DNA of 64,000 bases, from positions 744,001 through 808,000 of the forward strand of contig NC_064675.1 in assembly GCF_023278565.1 (NCBI RefSeq), in the 5' to 3' direction. This DNA comes from Colletotrichum lupini (lineage: Eukaryota; Ascomycota; Sordariomycetes; Glomerellales; Glomerellaceae). A model generated the notes under the pieces. That model worked only from the letters and a program-made list of their open reading frames with translations, ran no database searches and was not told where the DNA came from. Both the position numbers and the translations under genes were made by a program. Shown piece after piece: positions 1 through 13,630 of this stretch (the stretch's first letter is position 1; each line of letters begins with the position of its first letter).

Positions 1-1930
1 GCTCATAATGTGATGCCTCTCAGCATTGGAAAACTCACTATTCATACACGAAGCATCCGGAACTTTCTCCGGGACCCAATCGCAGTGCCCTCCTGAGAAA
101 ACAAGTCCCATCATCATTTCCCAAGAGTCCGAGACCCCGTTAGCAAACATCCATCAACCGGTCACCCGTCGCACTGAACCACGGCCGAACGCACATCCAA
201 ACCTAATATGGAAGAACCGCCTCGTTGCTTACTCCGGAAGAGGCAAGGACAACTGCCCATCTCTTCTACAGGTTCCCTCTCTTGTCGAAAATCCCACCCC
301 AGATAGACTTCGACGCTAGAGCCTCTCCGATCTGACGCCCGCCGCTCCCCTACGCCAGGCTTACACTACATTAATAGGATCCGAACGACGGCTCGCTCGG
401 CCGAGTCCCTCCTCCAGTGCCCCTTTTCTTTTTCTGTTAGCCGCCTCTTTGTGTTTAAGCTCGCAGATCGCAGCTCAACCGCAAATCATCCGCCATCATT
501 CCGAGCGACCCCTCTTGACCACGGACTTGAGTTGCTTCCCGAAGCTAGAGCGCCCGTGCCGACATCGCCCACAGAATCCGAACCTACCAACCAAGTATCT
601 ACCACTTCCCGGGCTTCCCAGGTGCTCAAAGTAAACCTTGACATCTCATGTGCGTGTGCGCTCTGTCATCTCAAGATCTTGATGCCTCTTGGTTCTTTTC
701 AGGAGCTGGCTTGATCTCGTCTGGGGGGGAAACATCTTTAGAGAACCGTACGGACACTCTCCAGATTGGGAGAACCTTGCGTACCATCCAGATTACCCGC
801 CCATCCGAGCTCCGAACCGACCTCATCTCACCTTGGGTTCCGCGTTATCCCCGGCCGTCCTCGTCGTCGCACCAGAGCTGCGTGTCGGGCTTCATCGCTG
901 CACATCGGGCTTCTCTGCTCTGTTAATCCCCCCCAACGTCTCTGTAGAGCGAGTGCGAACAAACTGGACCAGTTCGCGCACCGGTTGCTACCGAGTTCTG
1001 TCTAAACTCTAACTGAGACCACTGCCTTGAGAGCCAAGAGGCCATTTCAGCCTTAATTCGCAGCAGACGCGCCATGTAAGCAGAAGGACAGCCGGCAGTT
1101 CATTCTTGCAGATCGTGTTGGGGTAGCCCGCCTGCTTGCCCGTTACCGAGCAAGTCTTGATATCGTTTTGGCACTCGGCCGGTCGCTTTCCGCAGTGACA
1201 ACATTTCCTCTCCAACTTGAAGTTGCTAGTCGAGAATCCGTATAAGCTCCTTGTTCGTGAGTATACCGTACCTTTTCGTTGCACCGAGCACACGTGTTTG
1301 CTCCGGTCATCGCGATGACATGCTTGGCCAAAGTTGCAAATCGTGGGCTTTGAAAAAAGTCTGCCGCCATGTAAGAATGGAAGCCAACTGTAGTGACGGA
1401 TTTGTATGCCTTGCTCTGTGTAATCGAGAAATTGCATTGTCGCAGCACCCTGCCGACGGGAGACTTCATTCAAGAATATGGAATCTTGACATAGAAATAG
1501 GGGTACTAAGGGCAACGTGACATGCTCCAACTCAGCTGTCTCTTTAAATCACTTCACGTAGTCTTATTCCCATGTTGGCAGATTGGATACTGGGTCACAC
1601 TCACATCTGGTTCTCGTTATGGGATGCTAAACCTGTTTTCGCAACCTGGAAATAGTGACATGCACTCATAGCCTATTGCCAACACACCCACAGAGCCCAT
1701 ACTGATACACTTCTTCCCTATTCCAACAGCCCAACCCATAGGCAATCCCACAGCGTGTGGTGTAATTCATGCAATCTGTCCACGACCGTCATCCAACAAC
1801 ACCATCACAGGGCTTGATCTCCGCCCTGGTCCCCCCAGCCTATCAATTGCAGAGCTTCAGACATCCTGTGGAAGCAAGTTTGAGGCTGCAATACATCATG
1901 GAGACCCATGAGAGACACATCGTTCGTGAA
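1..1930. other. Gene-free stretch at the left edge
   Basis: I see no coding region here with family resemblance, biased codon use or a plausible splice model. Short open frames exist on both strands but overlap one another and have no consistent third-position bias. The stretch lies downstream (3') of the minus-strand gene that ends at 1931, so part of it is probably that gene's 3' UTR. Confidence 0.5.
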
Positions 1931-4496
1931 TCACAACTTTGGAAGAAAGCTTGCTCGCTTGCTCGGGGCTGTGGCGCCCGAAAGAGCTGAAGAATCGTCG
2001 TGGTGCTCTTTCTTCATCTTCCTCTGTGTGCCCAATTTGGCCAATCCTTTCATTCTCTGCTTCTTCATAGGTCCCATTTCTCGGTGTAGAATCTTGACGT
2101 GATCCTCCACGCTTTCGGCATATGCCTCAGGGGTTTGCCTCTCATCTGCAACTCGCGTTTTTGCGTCGCTAGTGTTAGCCACAGACATGTCGCCCGATCT
2201 GTTCGCGATGGTGATGATATGTTCGAGCACTGCCGACCGAGGCCGAACGTGGTTTCCGTGAGACGACATCACCCGTTCAGAACCCCGAGTCACTTCATGC
2301 TTGTTCACTTCAGTGCGAGGCGGCGCCGTTTGGTCTCGTCTGCGCTTCTTCTCTGTCTCCTGATCCTCAATTGACTTCGGGCTGAGAATAGACGAGGCGC
2401 TTCTCTTGGAGACAGGCGTATGCCAACCACCGGGAGATCGAAGTCCCTCGACAAGCTGTCTTTCGGATGTGTGGGGATTGTTTCCCAGTTGCACTTGTGC
2501 TCGTCCTATACGACTATGCGTGTGGGAGCTACATGTCTGCCGGTCCTTCTGGCGATGGCGATCCATTCCTTCACCCTTTGATATGGGACAATTGCGATCA
2601 GTAATCGAGTGATCGTTTCTACTACGTTCAGTGGTAGGTTGGGCTGGGGCAGGATCACGGGCACTAGAGTCGCTTCCTGTGAGAAGGTCAGCTTGTGTAA
2701 ACTCATAATCGAGCAATCATGAAAACTGTGCAGTACTCACTTCTAGAACGGAGCAAGTTTAACGTCGGTGATTTACCATAGTTGGGTGTACGTCCTGTCT
2801 TGGAGTTGGGGAGTGTATGGCTTCTAGGCCTACCCGTTGTTAAGCCAGTTGGAGCATTCTTGCTAAGAGAAGCAAAAGAGTCGTCACTGTCGTATCCACC
2901 TTCGTACTTGCTATTGGCGAACCCAGAAAGGGGTTGTTCGGGTTCGTACAAAGGGCCTGGCAAAGTCTTGATGGCCACCAAGCCCAACGTGTCGGGGTCC
3001 ATTCTACGCTGATTCAACACTTTCGGCTTCTGGCTTGGTGTTGTGCGGAGAGACCGACCCCGTGTAGTAAAAGACGCCTTTGCGGTTGATGAGGTCTTCG
3101 CAGGGGTTTCCACTCTCTGCTTCTTGGTGGCTGGAGCCGGAAACGAGTGGTCGGGTGCAAGATCATCCCGGATTCGCTTCGACCCCTTCGTTGTCGTCGA
3201 CTGAGTGTTCTCTTTCAAATCGTTCTAGGTCTTTGAAGAGGTATCATCCTGACGTTGGGCTCGACGGATAGGCTTGACTTCATGCTTCGGAACGGTAACA
3301 ATTCTGATGGAAGGCTTGGGCGCCTTGGCCATCATGTTGGATAGCAGACTGAAGCTTTTTGGTACAGTCGGTTTTTTTGCGGTAGCCACATCTTCCTTTT
3401 TGCCGGTGTTGTGGGTGGTGTCCAAATTCAGGCGTGTTGCATCAGTATTCTTCAATTGTTTCTTGGGAAGGCCTTGAGATTCGATATCATGACCGACTAG
3501 AGTCGAGGATAACGATGATGTGCGAGGCCGGGAAGTAGTCTTGGCCTTGCTAGCTGCTATTTGTGTATTTTTCTGTCTACCCGTGCTGGAAGAAGTTTGG
3601 AATTCTTCGTCTTCATCTTCAAGAATGAAGCCAGAAACTTTGATTGCTGCAATCCCCTCCTGGAGGCCGTCGGCTGAGGCAGCTGTAGTTGTAGGCTTTT
3701 TGGAGGTACTTCCACGGCTCTCGCGTTCTTCGGTGTCAGGGAAGAAGCCACTTTTGAAAGCCCGACTCTGCAGCTTATCTAGAAATCTCAGGTGTCCAAT
3801 ATGGTCGCCGTTGGCAGGCGACGGAATTCTCAAAGGTGAAGAAGGTGCGTGAAGGTGTGCAGTCGGGTTATCAAGCAGTGGGTTACCGCGATGCAAACCA
3901 CCTTGATCGACGAACAGGCTGTCGGCAGCCTGGGATGTTGCCCTGGGTTTGGCTGTAGCGTGTAGACTCGACACGGTAGAAGCCTTCTGGAAACTATATT
4001 CCGAAGGATTCTCTCGATAGCTTCTAGAGAACTCGGTTGATGGTAGAGAAGATGCGTTCCGGCCAGCTGTGCATTGAGCATTGAGAGGAGGGTGTGGTCC
4101 CAGAATGCTATGCCTATCGTGATCGATAGCTGACGGAAAGTGCGATTGCGACTGAATCGGACCGAGTGAAGAAGCCATGGCTAGAGATTCAGGGAATGGG
4201 GTTCTTGGAATTTGCTGATAAGCTGCCGAAGAGCTATTGAACCCCTCAGAGACTGACTGAGAAGCTGGCGATGGCTGGATGTAGTTGGTGCGATGTAGAG
4301 AATACTCGGCCTCTGCACCGCGCTCACGCGATGAACTACCCTGTGAGATAGAGTAGTGACGCGGTGTGAAATTTCTAGGTCGAAGGGGTGGAAGGGACGT
4401 GTATCTTGGCTCGGCAGGATGTCGAAGAGGCTTCTGCTGTTGGCCTGATGACCGACGAGACACCACAGGAGCGTGGTGAGTGAAGTTGTCTTCCAT
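1931..4496 (-). CDS. Hypothetical low-complexity, probably disordered protein; in-frame TAG in the middle
   Basis: I do not recognise this gene. The product is rich in Ser, Thr, Pro, Arg and Lys, with no membrane segment or catalytic motif, and looks largely disordered; the last 90 residues are charged and may be helical. The start is the ATG at 4496 (MEDNFTHHAP...). One reading frame runs 4496-2741 but is broken by TAG at 3225-3227. The same frame resumes at once and ends in a clear donor at 2740 (GTGAGT), with acceptor TCTCACAG before 2676. A 78-nt intron 3278-3201 (GTCAAG...CTCAG) would remove the TAG in frame and give 807 aa from exons 4496-3279, 3200-2741 and 2676-1931. That donor is weak and no good branch point is visible. 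Alternatives are a gene ending at 3225, a real nonsense mutation or a base error. Codon use is less GC-biased than in its neighbours, as in fast-evolving proteins. Confidence 0.6.
3225..3227 (-). other. In-frame TAG inside the hypothetical gene
   Basis: Reading on the minus strand, ...SSKT is followed by TAG and then NDLKENTQS... in the identical frame. Open frame of similar composition (Ser/Thr/Lys-rich) continues on both sides for hundreds of codons. See the gene entry for the possible intron that would remove it. Confidence 0.85.
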
Positions 4497-6049
4497 ACTG
4501 AACAACCACTCAGCGAGCAGATTTCCGATGATGGTATCTCTCGTGTGCTCTGGAAGTAAGCTCGTTGTTTGGGGATTCGGCGCGGAAAGTTGGTGCCCAA
4601 GATAGACGCGATCGCGCAGGCGCGACAATGTGCCAAACTTGGGATCAGGAAGAATGGCAAGAAAAGACCAAAAAGGCGACACTCCAAAACACCAAAAATA
4701 CAAGATCAGACTCGGGGAATGATTCTCTGAGCACTGCGCAAGTAAGAATGGTAAGAGAATGTGATGTGCGGAAGTGGGAGGTTGGTGATATTTGCGCGGG
4801 TCTCTGAGCAATGTGATGTGATGATGGGAGGATGGAAAGGTAAACAATTTCCGGGATGAGGAAGGTGTAGAGATGAAGAGTGGACGAAGTGAGAAGGATC
4901 GGTCCGCCCTGAGGTAATAAACATCCCTCCAACCTCCTTCTGACCGCCCTCCTGAGCTGTTTCTGAGGTAACCACCGCCTCATCAACGACCTCGCGTCCA
5001 CGTGAGGCGGTCACGCGTACGCGTTTCTCGTCAAAAGTTCGGATGGAAGGAGCAGAGTGCCTCGGGTACCCAAAGGTGAGATGGTCAAGAAGGAGCAAAT
5101 GGGTAAAGGGGCATGAGGTGGCTCTCAGAAGGAACGTGAATAGTGTCAAAGGGAGAAGAGCAGGTGGATTCCTTGGATCAGAGGGGTCTGTGGGGTTGTT
5201 CTCTGCTTATCTTATTGATGACCCCGAGAAGAAGGAGGAGGCCGTCCACGAAGATATCTGAGTATCTTTTTTTTTTTATCAAGCGCATAGCTGAACCTCA
5301 AGATTGAAGTTATTCTTTCCCGGAATGGCCCCTGATATCGTCTTCTCTCGAGTTAGACATTCCTGAAATGGTGTCTACTGTTTCAAGCCTCAATTCCTGG
5401 CGTCTAGGGCCATATACAGAAGTAGAAGTTCTCACCTACTTGGCAAAATAGGAGCGTAGTCAGTCAATTTATAAAGAGAAAGAAACAGCGGACGAAACAT
5501 TGAGCGAGTGCTTCTTCACTCTGGTGTTCGAGAGCAGTGCTCTAATAATTAGGACAATACATCCCTCAAGACTCGTGACATATCAACAGCAATAATGACT
5601 AATCGTTCATGAGTTCAAAAAAACAAAAGAGTTCACCCCCCCGGTGCCGAACTGGGGGCTACATCTCTGGTGCTCATGCTGGGACTCGAACTCGCTAAGC
5701 CTGTCGTCGAGTAGGCTGGTTGGCGTTTTGATTGTTGACCATGAACCGTTCCACCACCACACCACAGTTTGACCTGACCCCCGGCCTAAGGGGCGCCTGC
5801 TGCGCTGGTGACAGGAATTGGGTTGAGGGGGTTAATGAAGGCTTGTTGTTGTGTATTCAGGGCGGTATAGGCAGAAGAGGTATCGGATGAGAAGGTTTGT
5901 GATGTGGCTGGGAAAGGCAAGGCGCGGGTCAGGGTGGCTGACCTGGTAACCGTCGAGGTATGATCTTCGAACAATTTGACTCTGTCGAGTCTTTCCTATA
6001 TTCTCTGTGGAAAGTCTGATGTTGGACATCTTTGACACGAGTCTAACCA
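4497..6049. other. Intergenic region between the hypothetical gene and kynureninase
   Basis: This holds the promoter and leader of the leftward hypothetical gene (about 4497-5250) and the 3' flank of kynureninase. A T-run lies near 5268-5278. No supported gene. A tRNA-like motif near 5675-5700 was examined and rejected. Confidence 0.5.
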
Positions 6050-7671
6050 CTACGCCGTCTTGCTGGCCCTTTGCAAAGCCTCGCCAAAGTGCTCAACAAA
6101 ATCAACACAGTCCACAAACGTATTATACAACGGCGCCGGCGCGACTCTGATGACGTTGGGCTTCCTCTCGTCAATGACCACCCCAACCTCCTCAAAGTAC
6201 TCCATCACACCATCCAACAGCCCATCCGCGAGCTTCAAACTCAACTGCGCTCCGCGCTCCTCGCTCCCCGACGGCGTAATGATGCTGAACATGTCGGAAC
6301 CGAGCCAGTTCTGGAGCAGCACCTCCAGGAACGCCGTCAGCCGCTTCGACTTCTCGCGCAGCGGCGCCATCCCGCCCGCGAGCTCAAACACCTCGAGCGA
6401 AGCGCACAGCGACGTGATGTCGAGCACGCTCGGGTTACTCAGCTGGAAGCCGGCCGCCCCGGCCGCCGGGTGAAACTTTGTCGCCATCACGAAGCGCGAG
6501 CTCTTGTCGTTGCCCCACCAGCCTCCGAAACGGTTCACGTAGCCCTTCTCGGAGTCGGCGTCCTCGACCGAGGTCGTGACGGCCGTGTGCCGCGCGTTGA
6601 CGAACGCGCCGCCGATGCAGCCCGGCCCGCCGTTGAGGTACTTGTAGGTGCACCAGGCCGCGGCGTCGACGTCCCAGTCGTGGAGGTGCAGCGGGACGTT
6701 GCCGACGGCGTGGGCGAGGTCCCAGATAATGGGGATGGCGTGCTTGTGCGCGAAGGCGGTGATGGTGGAGATGTCGAGGAGCTGGCCGGTGTAGTACTGG
6801 ATACCGGGCAAGAGAATGAGAGCCGCGTCTGCGGCGTGGGCCTCGATGATGGAGAGGATGTGTTGGGTTGCGAGGGTTGGTTCTACGGCGGTTGAGGGGG
6901 GCTCAATGCAGACCATTGACGTTGACGGGGAGAGATCATGGTGTCTGATTTGGGTCTCCACGACGAACTGTATGAGCTGTTAGCGCCATTCCCTTGTCTA
7001 AGTTTGCGGAAAAGAGCTGACTTACATGGTCACTCGGAAAGGCCTTGCTCTCCAGGATTATCTTATGCCTGCCGTCCTTCTTGGGCTTGTAAAAGGCCGA
7101 CATGAGAAGATGGAGGTTTGCCGTCAGAGTCTGCATCACGGCAACCTCGGATTCCTCAGCGCCAACAATGGGGGCCATCATCTTGGCCGCCCTGGCGTCT
7201 ACGTCGAGCCATGTCGGCAACGGGGAGTCTTCCAAAGGCTTGAAATGTCCCTGGACACCCTGCATCGCCCAGGTGGACAGATACTGCTGTATCCTCTCGG
7301 CGGTGCGCTTAGGCTGCAGACCGAGAGAGTTGCCGCAGAGGTAGGTGCATTTCTGCTGACCGGCCTCTGATGTGGCAGAGCCGTCCTCTTTTCCTTGGTG
7401 AAGGATGTTAGCTCCAAAATCTAGAGTCTAGAGGCATTGAGTGTGAGGAGTAGCATGTAAAGGAGTTAGGGAGAGTGAGAATGAAGGGAGCTAGGTGTCT
7501 TCTGATGAAGTAGGATGATGCCTCCAATTGCTGACCTTTCTTGGCAAGGGTCTTGCTGGTGATGTCTTGTTTCGTGGGGATGACGAACTCGTCCCGCGTG
7601 TGCCTCAGCGCATCTTCCTGATCCAGGGCCTCGGCGCGTTGCCTGATGGAAGCGTCGAGGAGAGGGTCCAT
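6050..7671 (-). CDS. BNA5: Kynureninase
   Basis: PLP enzyme that cleaves L-kynurenine or 3-hydroxykynurenine to anthranilate or 3-hydroxyanthranilate plus alanine, in tryptophan catabolism and de novo NAD synthesis; cytosolic. Three exons close in frame: 7671-7536, 7393-7026 and 6967-6050, giving 473 aa, the usual length. Donors are GTCAGC and GTAAGT, acceptors CCAAG and ACAG, and a GCTAAC branch point lies in intron 1. Visible family motifs are [13 protein letters not shown] after the first junction, [24 protein letters not shown] joined to FVVETQIR, and the PLP-lysine segment [12 protein letters not shown] with Lys277 as the Schiff-base residue. The start ATG at 7671 opens MDPLLDAS and fits the family's acidic N-terminus. 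Signs of regulation are not obvious. A long open frame on the opposite strand is only a codon-bias shadow. Confidence 0.96.
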
Positions 7672-10600
7672 ATCGGGTGAGATAGTGTGGATGACCTTTG
7701 ACTAAGATGAGGTAGGACAACCTCTTGCTCCGACCTTGGCTTGAGGTTCGAGAGAGGGGGTGGGTAAATCGAAATGGCCGTCAATGTGTCTTGGGATCTA
7801 CTCTCTCTCGGGTTCACCTTGAATAGCAGTGTTGCAGTAACCCTTGATCGTGTGTGGCAAGATCCTTGAATTCAATGAGCTGGCCTCGATATCCTGCGTT
7901 CACGGCTTACAAGATGATGCACGTTGGGTCAGAGGTAGTGAGGTCAGCAGTGTTTCCCAACCAAAAACACGAGTGAAGTCATGATGCTCCATTGAATAAT
8001 TCCCTCGCGTGCGCCCCTCCTCCAATGAGGGGTTCAGATGGAGCTCCGGCTGGCGGGGCCACGCCGTGCAGCTGGCAACGTTCACCACCACCTTCCATCT
8101 TTTGTGACCACCGAGTGACCATCACCACGACCACAACCACTTGAAGTTGGATGACTGTGTGGATAGGTACCTGAACTTGGGATGGAGCTGCCCACTCAGA
8201 GACCAAGGGAGCATCAGGTGTTCCCACCATGTAAAACAGTTGGAGAGAGGGAGGAAGAGGTGAGACGATGGAGAAATCACCATTCCAGCATCAGAGGGGG
8301 AGAGGATCCTCTTTTTCTCCAAAAACTTGTGGTTTAGTGGACCTTGAAAAACTTGGTGATGTATCGTGATGCCGAAGTCAAAGATGTGAATTCGATTAAA
8401 TCAAGGTACTTTCCTTCGATCCTTGACATGTACCTTGCCCAAGTACCCTATACTTTGTCTAACTGTGTCAATGTACACTTACTTGTACCGGCGTATATCT
8501 CACAAGTTTCAAAATATCAAAAACCTGCATCGTGACAATCAAAGAAAGAAAAAAAGACCTTCTGTTCCATTCCATCATCATCAAAAACAACAATAACGTG
8601 CTCGAGCTAAACGCCTCGGATTACGAAATATGGGAGTTTTCATTACCCCCTCAAAACCCCGGTATTACCCCCTCATTACCCCATAGACTGGCCACATGCG
8701 GGGTTTTGCTGACTCGTCCCTTGGCAACGACCCTCCGCAATCCGCGAGTCTGGGGGGCACACGAGATCGTTTGGGCCCAGACAGGGCCTGGTCGGTACCT
8801 TGAGCCTCGAGGCGCAAGGTAAATCAGGTACGGACGGCGGCGGCGGCAGCGGCGACGACGGCATGGCGGGGGTGGGCTTGCGTCTTTGTCTCGCCCCTCC
8901 AAGTTTTTTCTGTTTCTCGTGGGTGGCGGTACCTGATGGACTAGTCTTACACTCCATCCAGATGGAGTCCTTTTTGGGGAAAGGAGGACCACATGGATGG
9001 ATCCAACAGAATACATACGAGTCTATACTATGTACGACTAGATGGAGAGGGTGGGAGGTGGAAGGTCAGGTAGGTAGCACGGGGTCGGACGGAGCCAGAA
9101 GACGAGTCCGTCACCCCCTCCTCCCCGTGAGCGTCCGGGGATCCACGGCGGGTGATGCGGAGGACGAGGTGACTCTGCGACGGAAAATGGATGGTGGGAA
9201 GTATGCTGCCACACTCACCCTCCTCCGACGGAGTTCAGTGTTCCACGGAAGGAATCACGGCACGGGGTTTTTCGGCAGCTGCGGGCGCTAGGCGGGATAT
9301 CAATGTACGAAGTATTCATACACAGCAGCAGACTGACCGGGCTTACTTTCCTTGCAGATCCTGAAGCAAGTCTGGCAAGCCTAGGCCCGAGGGGGCCCGT
9401 TTCGAATTCAAGCCACGCTTTTCTTTCTTTCTTTCTCTCTTCGTTATCATCTGTTGTGACACGGAACTACTCTCTGTGGTTTCCCGGAATTAAGCAAGTC
9501 TTCCCAGAGCCATGGAAAGATAAGCACCGGGTGCCCAACCCGGACATCTTGGAAAGTTTCCCCTTGCTCGCCCGGGTGGTCGGATGATCCTCGCACTTTC
9601 GGGTTCTCCCCTTAGCCTCATGCAAGTTTTCTCTGCGGACTGGTCGAAAGGGGGTGGGGGCGGGGGAGAGGACGACGGGCTGGTATGGGCTGGCTATGGA
9701 GGACTGAAGCCATACCTACGTAGAGTTATGGAAGTAGACGCCGCTTTGGTGAAATTTCTCACAATCGACCGATTACCTTACCCCGATGAAATAAAGCTCT
9801 GCAAAAGGTAGGAGGGAAAGAAGGGGACTGACAATGGAAGGAAGATGACGCTTTTCCCCGGCGGGTGTTCTGCATTGTACCTCTTTTTCCAACGAAACTC
9901 TGTGACCAATTACTAAAGATGGAATTTGGGAACGGAATGTCGCAGATTCAAGGACACGACACGACTAGGGTTGATTGGCGCTCTCCCACGAGGACAGGAA
10001 AGCCGCTGCACCTAACAATACACTCCGCGGGTTCTCTTGGCCGGAGTTTGACTTGACGTTGGGACAGTTTCGGGTGGAGACCCCGACCCTCCGACGTGAT
10101 CGCCCAAAGTCGTGTGTATGGAGTAGGGGGAGGCTCTGTTTGGCTACCAACATGTTCTATTTCATGTTCTCTCTGTGACGGGTCACCGGTACCACGATGG
10201 CTGGTCTTCCCCAGCCAATTCTATTCCGAGTTCTAGATAACAATCCAAGAGGCCTCCCCTCACGGCGGGCGTAAACGGCGTGAAACCCCGCCCAATAATG
10301 CCTCTGGGTTTACTCAATTGGGAAGAGCCATTTTCTCTCCAGCGGCTCAACTCAAACTTTTTTTCTCTGCCAGAGCAGCACGCTCGAAAACTCGAAAAAC
10401 AGGGCTATCTGATCGCGGTACCTTGCCGGATCGGAATGAATATACGCGGCTCGATGCGCCCGTCGATATGCACAATAGAGGAGGCCTCTCGTTTTTCCTC
10501 CCGTTGTGTACATCCAATCAACTAACAAGCGAAGAAAGAAAGAAAGAGCAAGAGAAGGGGGGGGACTGGACGCATAGGTCAGGAACCCGGTCGGAAATAT

Positions 10601-13600
10601 TTCTTACGTACTCGTACATGTTCGTGGCGGCCGGCAGTGAGTTTTTGCACGATGCCGCAATTATTGCAACAGCTTTTGTAAACATTGCGACAAGAAGCAA
10701 GGGGTCAGCAAACACAACGACACCCCCAGTATCGAAAAAAAGACTTTATTGTATTGTGATTTCGTGGTTTGGTTGTCTGGAAATAAACCAGAACCACTAT
10801 TTCATCCTCGTTTCTATGTGTCATTGACTGCCTCTCTACACACCCCCAGACCCAAAACAGAGGTGAGGTCTTTCTCTCTCCATCGTGACCTGGGGCTGGA
10901 ATGGTGCCATTGACCTGGAACCCCCGAACCGGGCTTGACGGGCCACCTGGCGCGGCGAAGGAAATCAATTAACGAAAAGTCGCATCGTGAACTTTCTCGT
11001 TTTTTTTTCTCTTTCCTTTCCTTGGTCCGTGGTCGAGCTAGAGACTCGTGACGGCTGACTTGCCCCAAGCTTTCCCCGGGGAATGGGGAATGCAGAAAAG
11101 GAGAACGGGACCTGGCAAAAATCTGGGGAAAGGCACCTTGGCAAGTGACGATCCGAGTTTTCCATCCCCTTGTGGCTGTGCTATTGGAGTCACGATCTCT
11201 TCACTCCTGTCAACAGCGACTAGAGGCGTTGTTGGGGTAAAGCGGTCTCCGGGACTCAACCCCCCTCTTTTTGGCAGCGGGAATGTGGACGTGTGCGTGC
11301 GTGCGTGTATGTGTTCCACACCTTGAGGTGTGAAGTCTAGGAGTCGGTGGACTGAAAAGGTGAATCGGGGTAAGGGACGGTGAGAGAAAGATCGTGACAC
11401 ATCGTGTCTCTTGACCCTTCCGATGGGGACATGGTTCACATCTCAACCTTTACAACTACGTGACTGAGCATCGAATCCACAGAGTCAGTCCTGAAAATGC
11501 AGACTTGGACAATCCGTCCATTCCAGGCTTCCTGTCAAGTTTCCCCAAACTCTTACCCCATAACATCCACATGGTATATTAGTATGCAGGAAGGGGGAAC
11601 AGCGTAGTGCTTGTTACTTTCCCGAAAGGAGGAGAGAAGAATCGAATTTGGACGAAACAAAAGGCCTTGTCAGACCGCGTGACGAGAGGAGTCTTGGGTC
11701 CAGGACCTCTGGAGACCGGCAGTGTTTTACAACGGCTTTTCCATTTGGTAATGGCGATGCGGGATCGCGGGGCATCAATTTGGATCGTCGGGGCCCCGGC
11801 CTGGGGTGGCTAGATTCTGTGGAATAGACTGTGTTGTTACGCAAGTCGAGACTCGAAAAGGGAGTGAGAGTATCGTGAGTTGTGAACACCATCCAAGGTA
11901 CGGCACCGAAAAGCTGGGGTAAAGCAGAAGCAGAGGAAGCGCAAGCTGCAAGAGTCAGAGGGAACGGGGCATTGTCCAAACGAACTAGGTTTCCCATCAT
12001 CCAGAGTCCTTCCCAACTTCCCCAATGGGGCCAGGTCGGACTGTCCCGTGGCCATCTCGGGGTCGCAACTGGCGCTGGCGCGGGCTGCACGATCAAGTAA
12101 TCTGGGGGTAATGGAAACTCGACGATTCGGGGGCCCGGTCCCGTCGGTTGGCAGATGGAACAAACAGCAGCCATGCTAGAGCGGCTGTGGGGAAAGGGAG
12201 ACATCAGCCGCCGCGCTCCCGGGCCACTCGGGGCTGAAAGGGTCAAGGGCCATCCCCAACATTGTTGCCGTCCCGTGATCTTTTTGCAGGCTTGACTGAT
12301 TCTCCCTCGGATCTTGGACCCAGGGGCTCTACTTCTTGTCCTGGTCTAGACTGTTGTTGGGGGGCCTTCCTGGGCGTGCGTGTGTAAAAGGAGGGCTGAG
12401 CTGGTTGATCTATGTAGTTGCGCAGAAGATCTGGGGTAAGAGAAATGTGGAAAACAGAGAGTCTCGGTTCCTGACGAGGTCGCCGGAAGGGAAGAGCGGG
12501 AGACTGGTGTTGTTTTTTCTGGGGGGGATTAGATAACCCGGTTCCTGTGTCCGTATCCAGTTGCGATTGATAGTCTTTGGACGAACATGGCTGTTGCTAT
12601 TAGTGTCCATATTTTTGTTATGAGGTCTGAGCTGTTGCCGGCCGGGGGACTTGTTGTTATCATGCCGTGATTCACAAGGGGAGGTACGACGACTACGTAC
12701 ACAACAAAGAGGTAAATGTCGTATGTGTACATGAGAAGATACATGACGCCTCTTTGGATGAGATACATTAGTATTGCGAAAGTAGGTATCGTGGGTATCT
12801 AGCATGGTACATGATCGGAAACCACTTACAATGGAGCAAGGTACGACGAAGTTGGTTCTTTTTTCTGGGGCTTTAGAGGGGCAATGGCTGGGAAGTCGTC
12901 TCGAAGCAAGGCCGGCGCCTGACAAGCGGGCGTTTTGAGCTGCAACGCGAATAAGCGGTAAAAAAAGAGGAGGTACAGAGTACTCACGATTTGTTCAAAT
13001 TTTCAAACGGGTTTCTTTACCCGCAGCGTGATAGACAGTATTCTTCAGAGTAATCTGCTTTCTTGTCCAAAGTACAGAGGTACCTTCGCTTACCGTCACC
13101 GGTCTTTTCGTAACGAGTCCTGTGCTTTGTTGGGAAAGAAACGCAAAAAGACACCATCTCGAGGGTACATGTCGTTTCGTCTGTACATAGAACGGCGGCT
13201 ACCAGTGCCGAACTCTCGGGGCGTCTTGATAATGGGAAGGTGACTGACGAGATTAGAGAGTGCAATGCAACAGCAGAAGCAAGTTGACAACACAGCAGCA
13301 AGCAGCAGGTCGGCGGGTAAACCGGGTACGCACAGGACGGCCCATGGAATGCTCTTTTGCGAGAGCTCACGGGATCCAAGGCCGCGCGCTGAGAGACCGG
13401 CCGCCCGGACGTGTGGCTCTGCTGGGCAATACCGATTTTGACACATTTGCCTGCGGTGAGTAAGACCTTATGCCTTGTTGAAGGCTATCGCCATCGGGTT
13501 TGGCTGCTTTGACTTGGTATTTTGCACCTGGCATCCGAGATGGCTCATCTTAGATGGGTTCTGTAATGCGCTCTTTTCTGCTTCATCCTTTCGTGCCCTC

Positions 13601-13601
13601 T

Positions 13602-13630
13602 CCCAAGTCCCAAGTCCCAAGTCCCAATCC
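13602..13630. repeat. CCCAAGT short tandem repeat
   Basis: Three perfect CCCAAGT units and a fourth diverged one (CCCAATC) stand head to tail. No gene overlaps them. Confidence 0.85.

Noticed and set aside
5670..5735. tRNA-like box GGGACTCGAACTCG
   Set aside because: The T-stem does not pair, and no acceptor or anticodon stem can be drawn around it.
6071..6895. 274-codon open frame on the plus strand
   Set aside because: It is antisense to the third exon of kynureninase and arises from its GC3 bias; its Arg/Val/Asp-rich product has no family resemblance.
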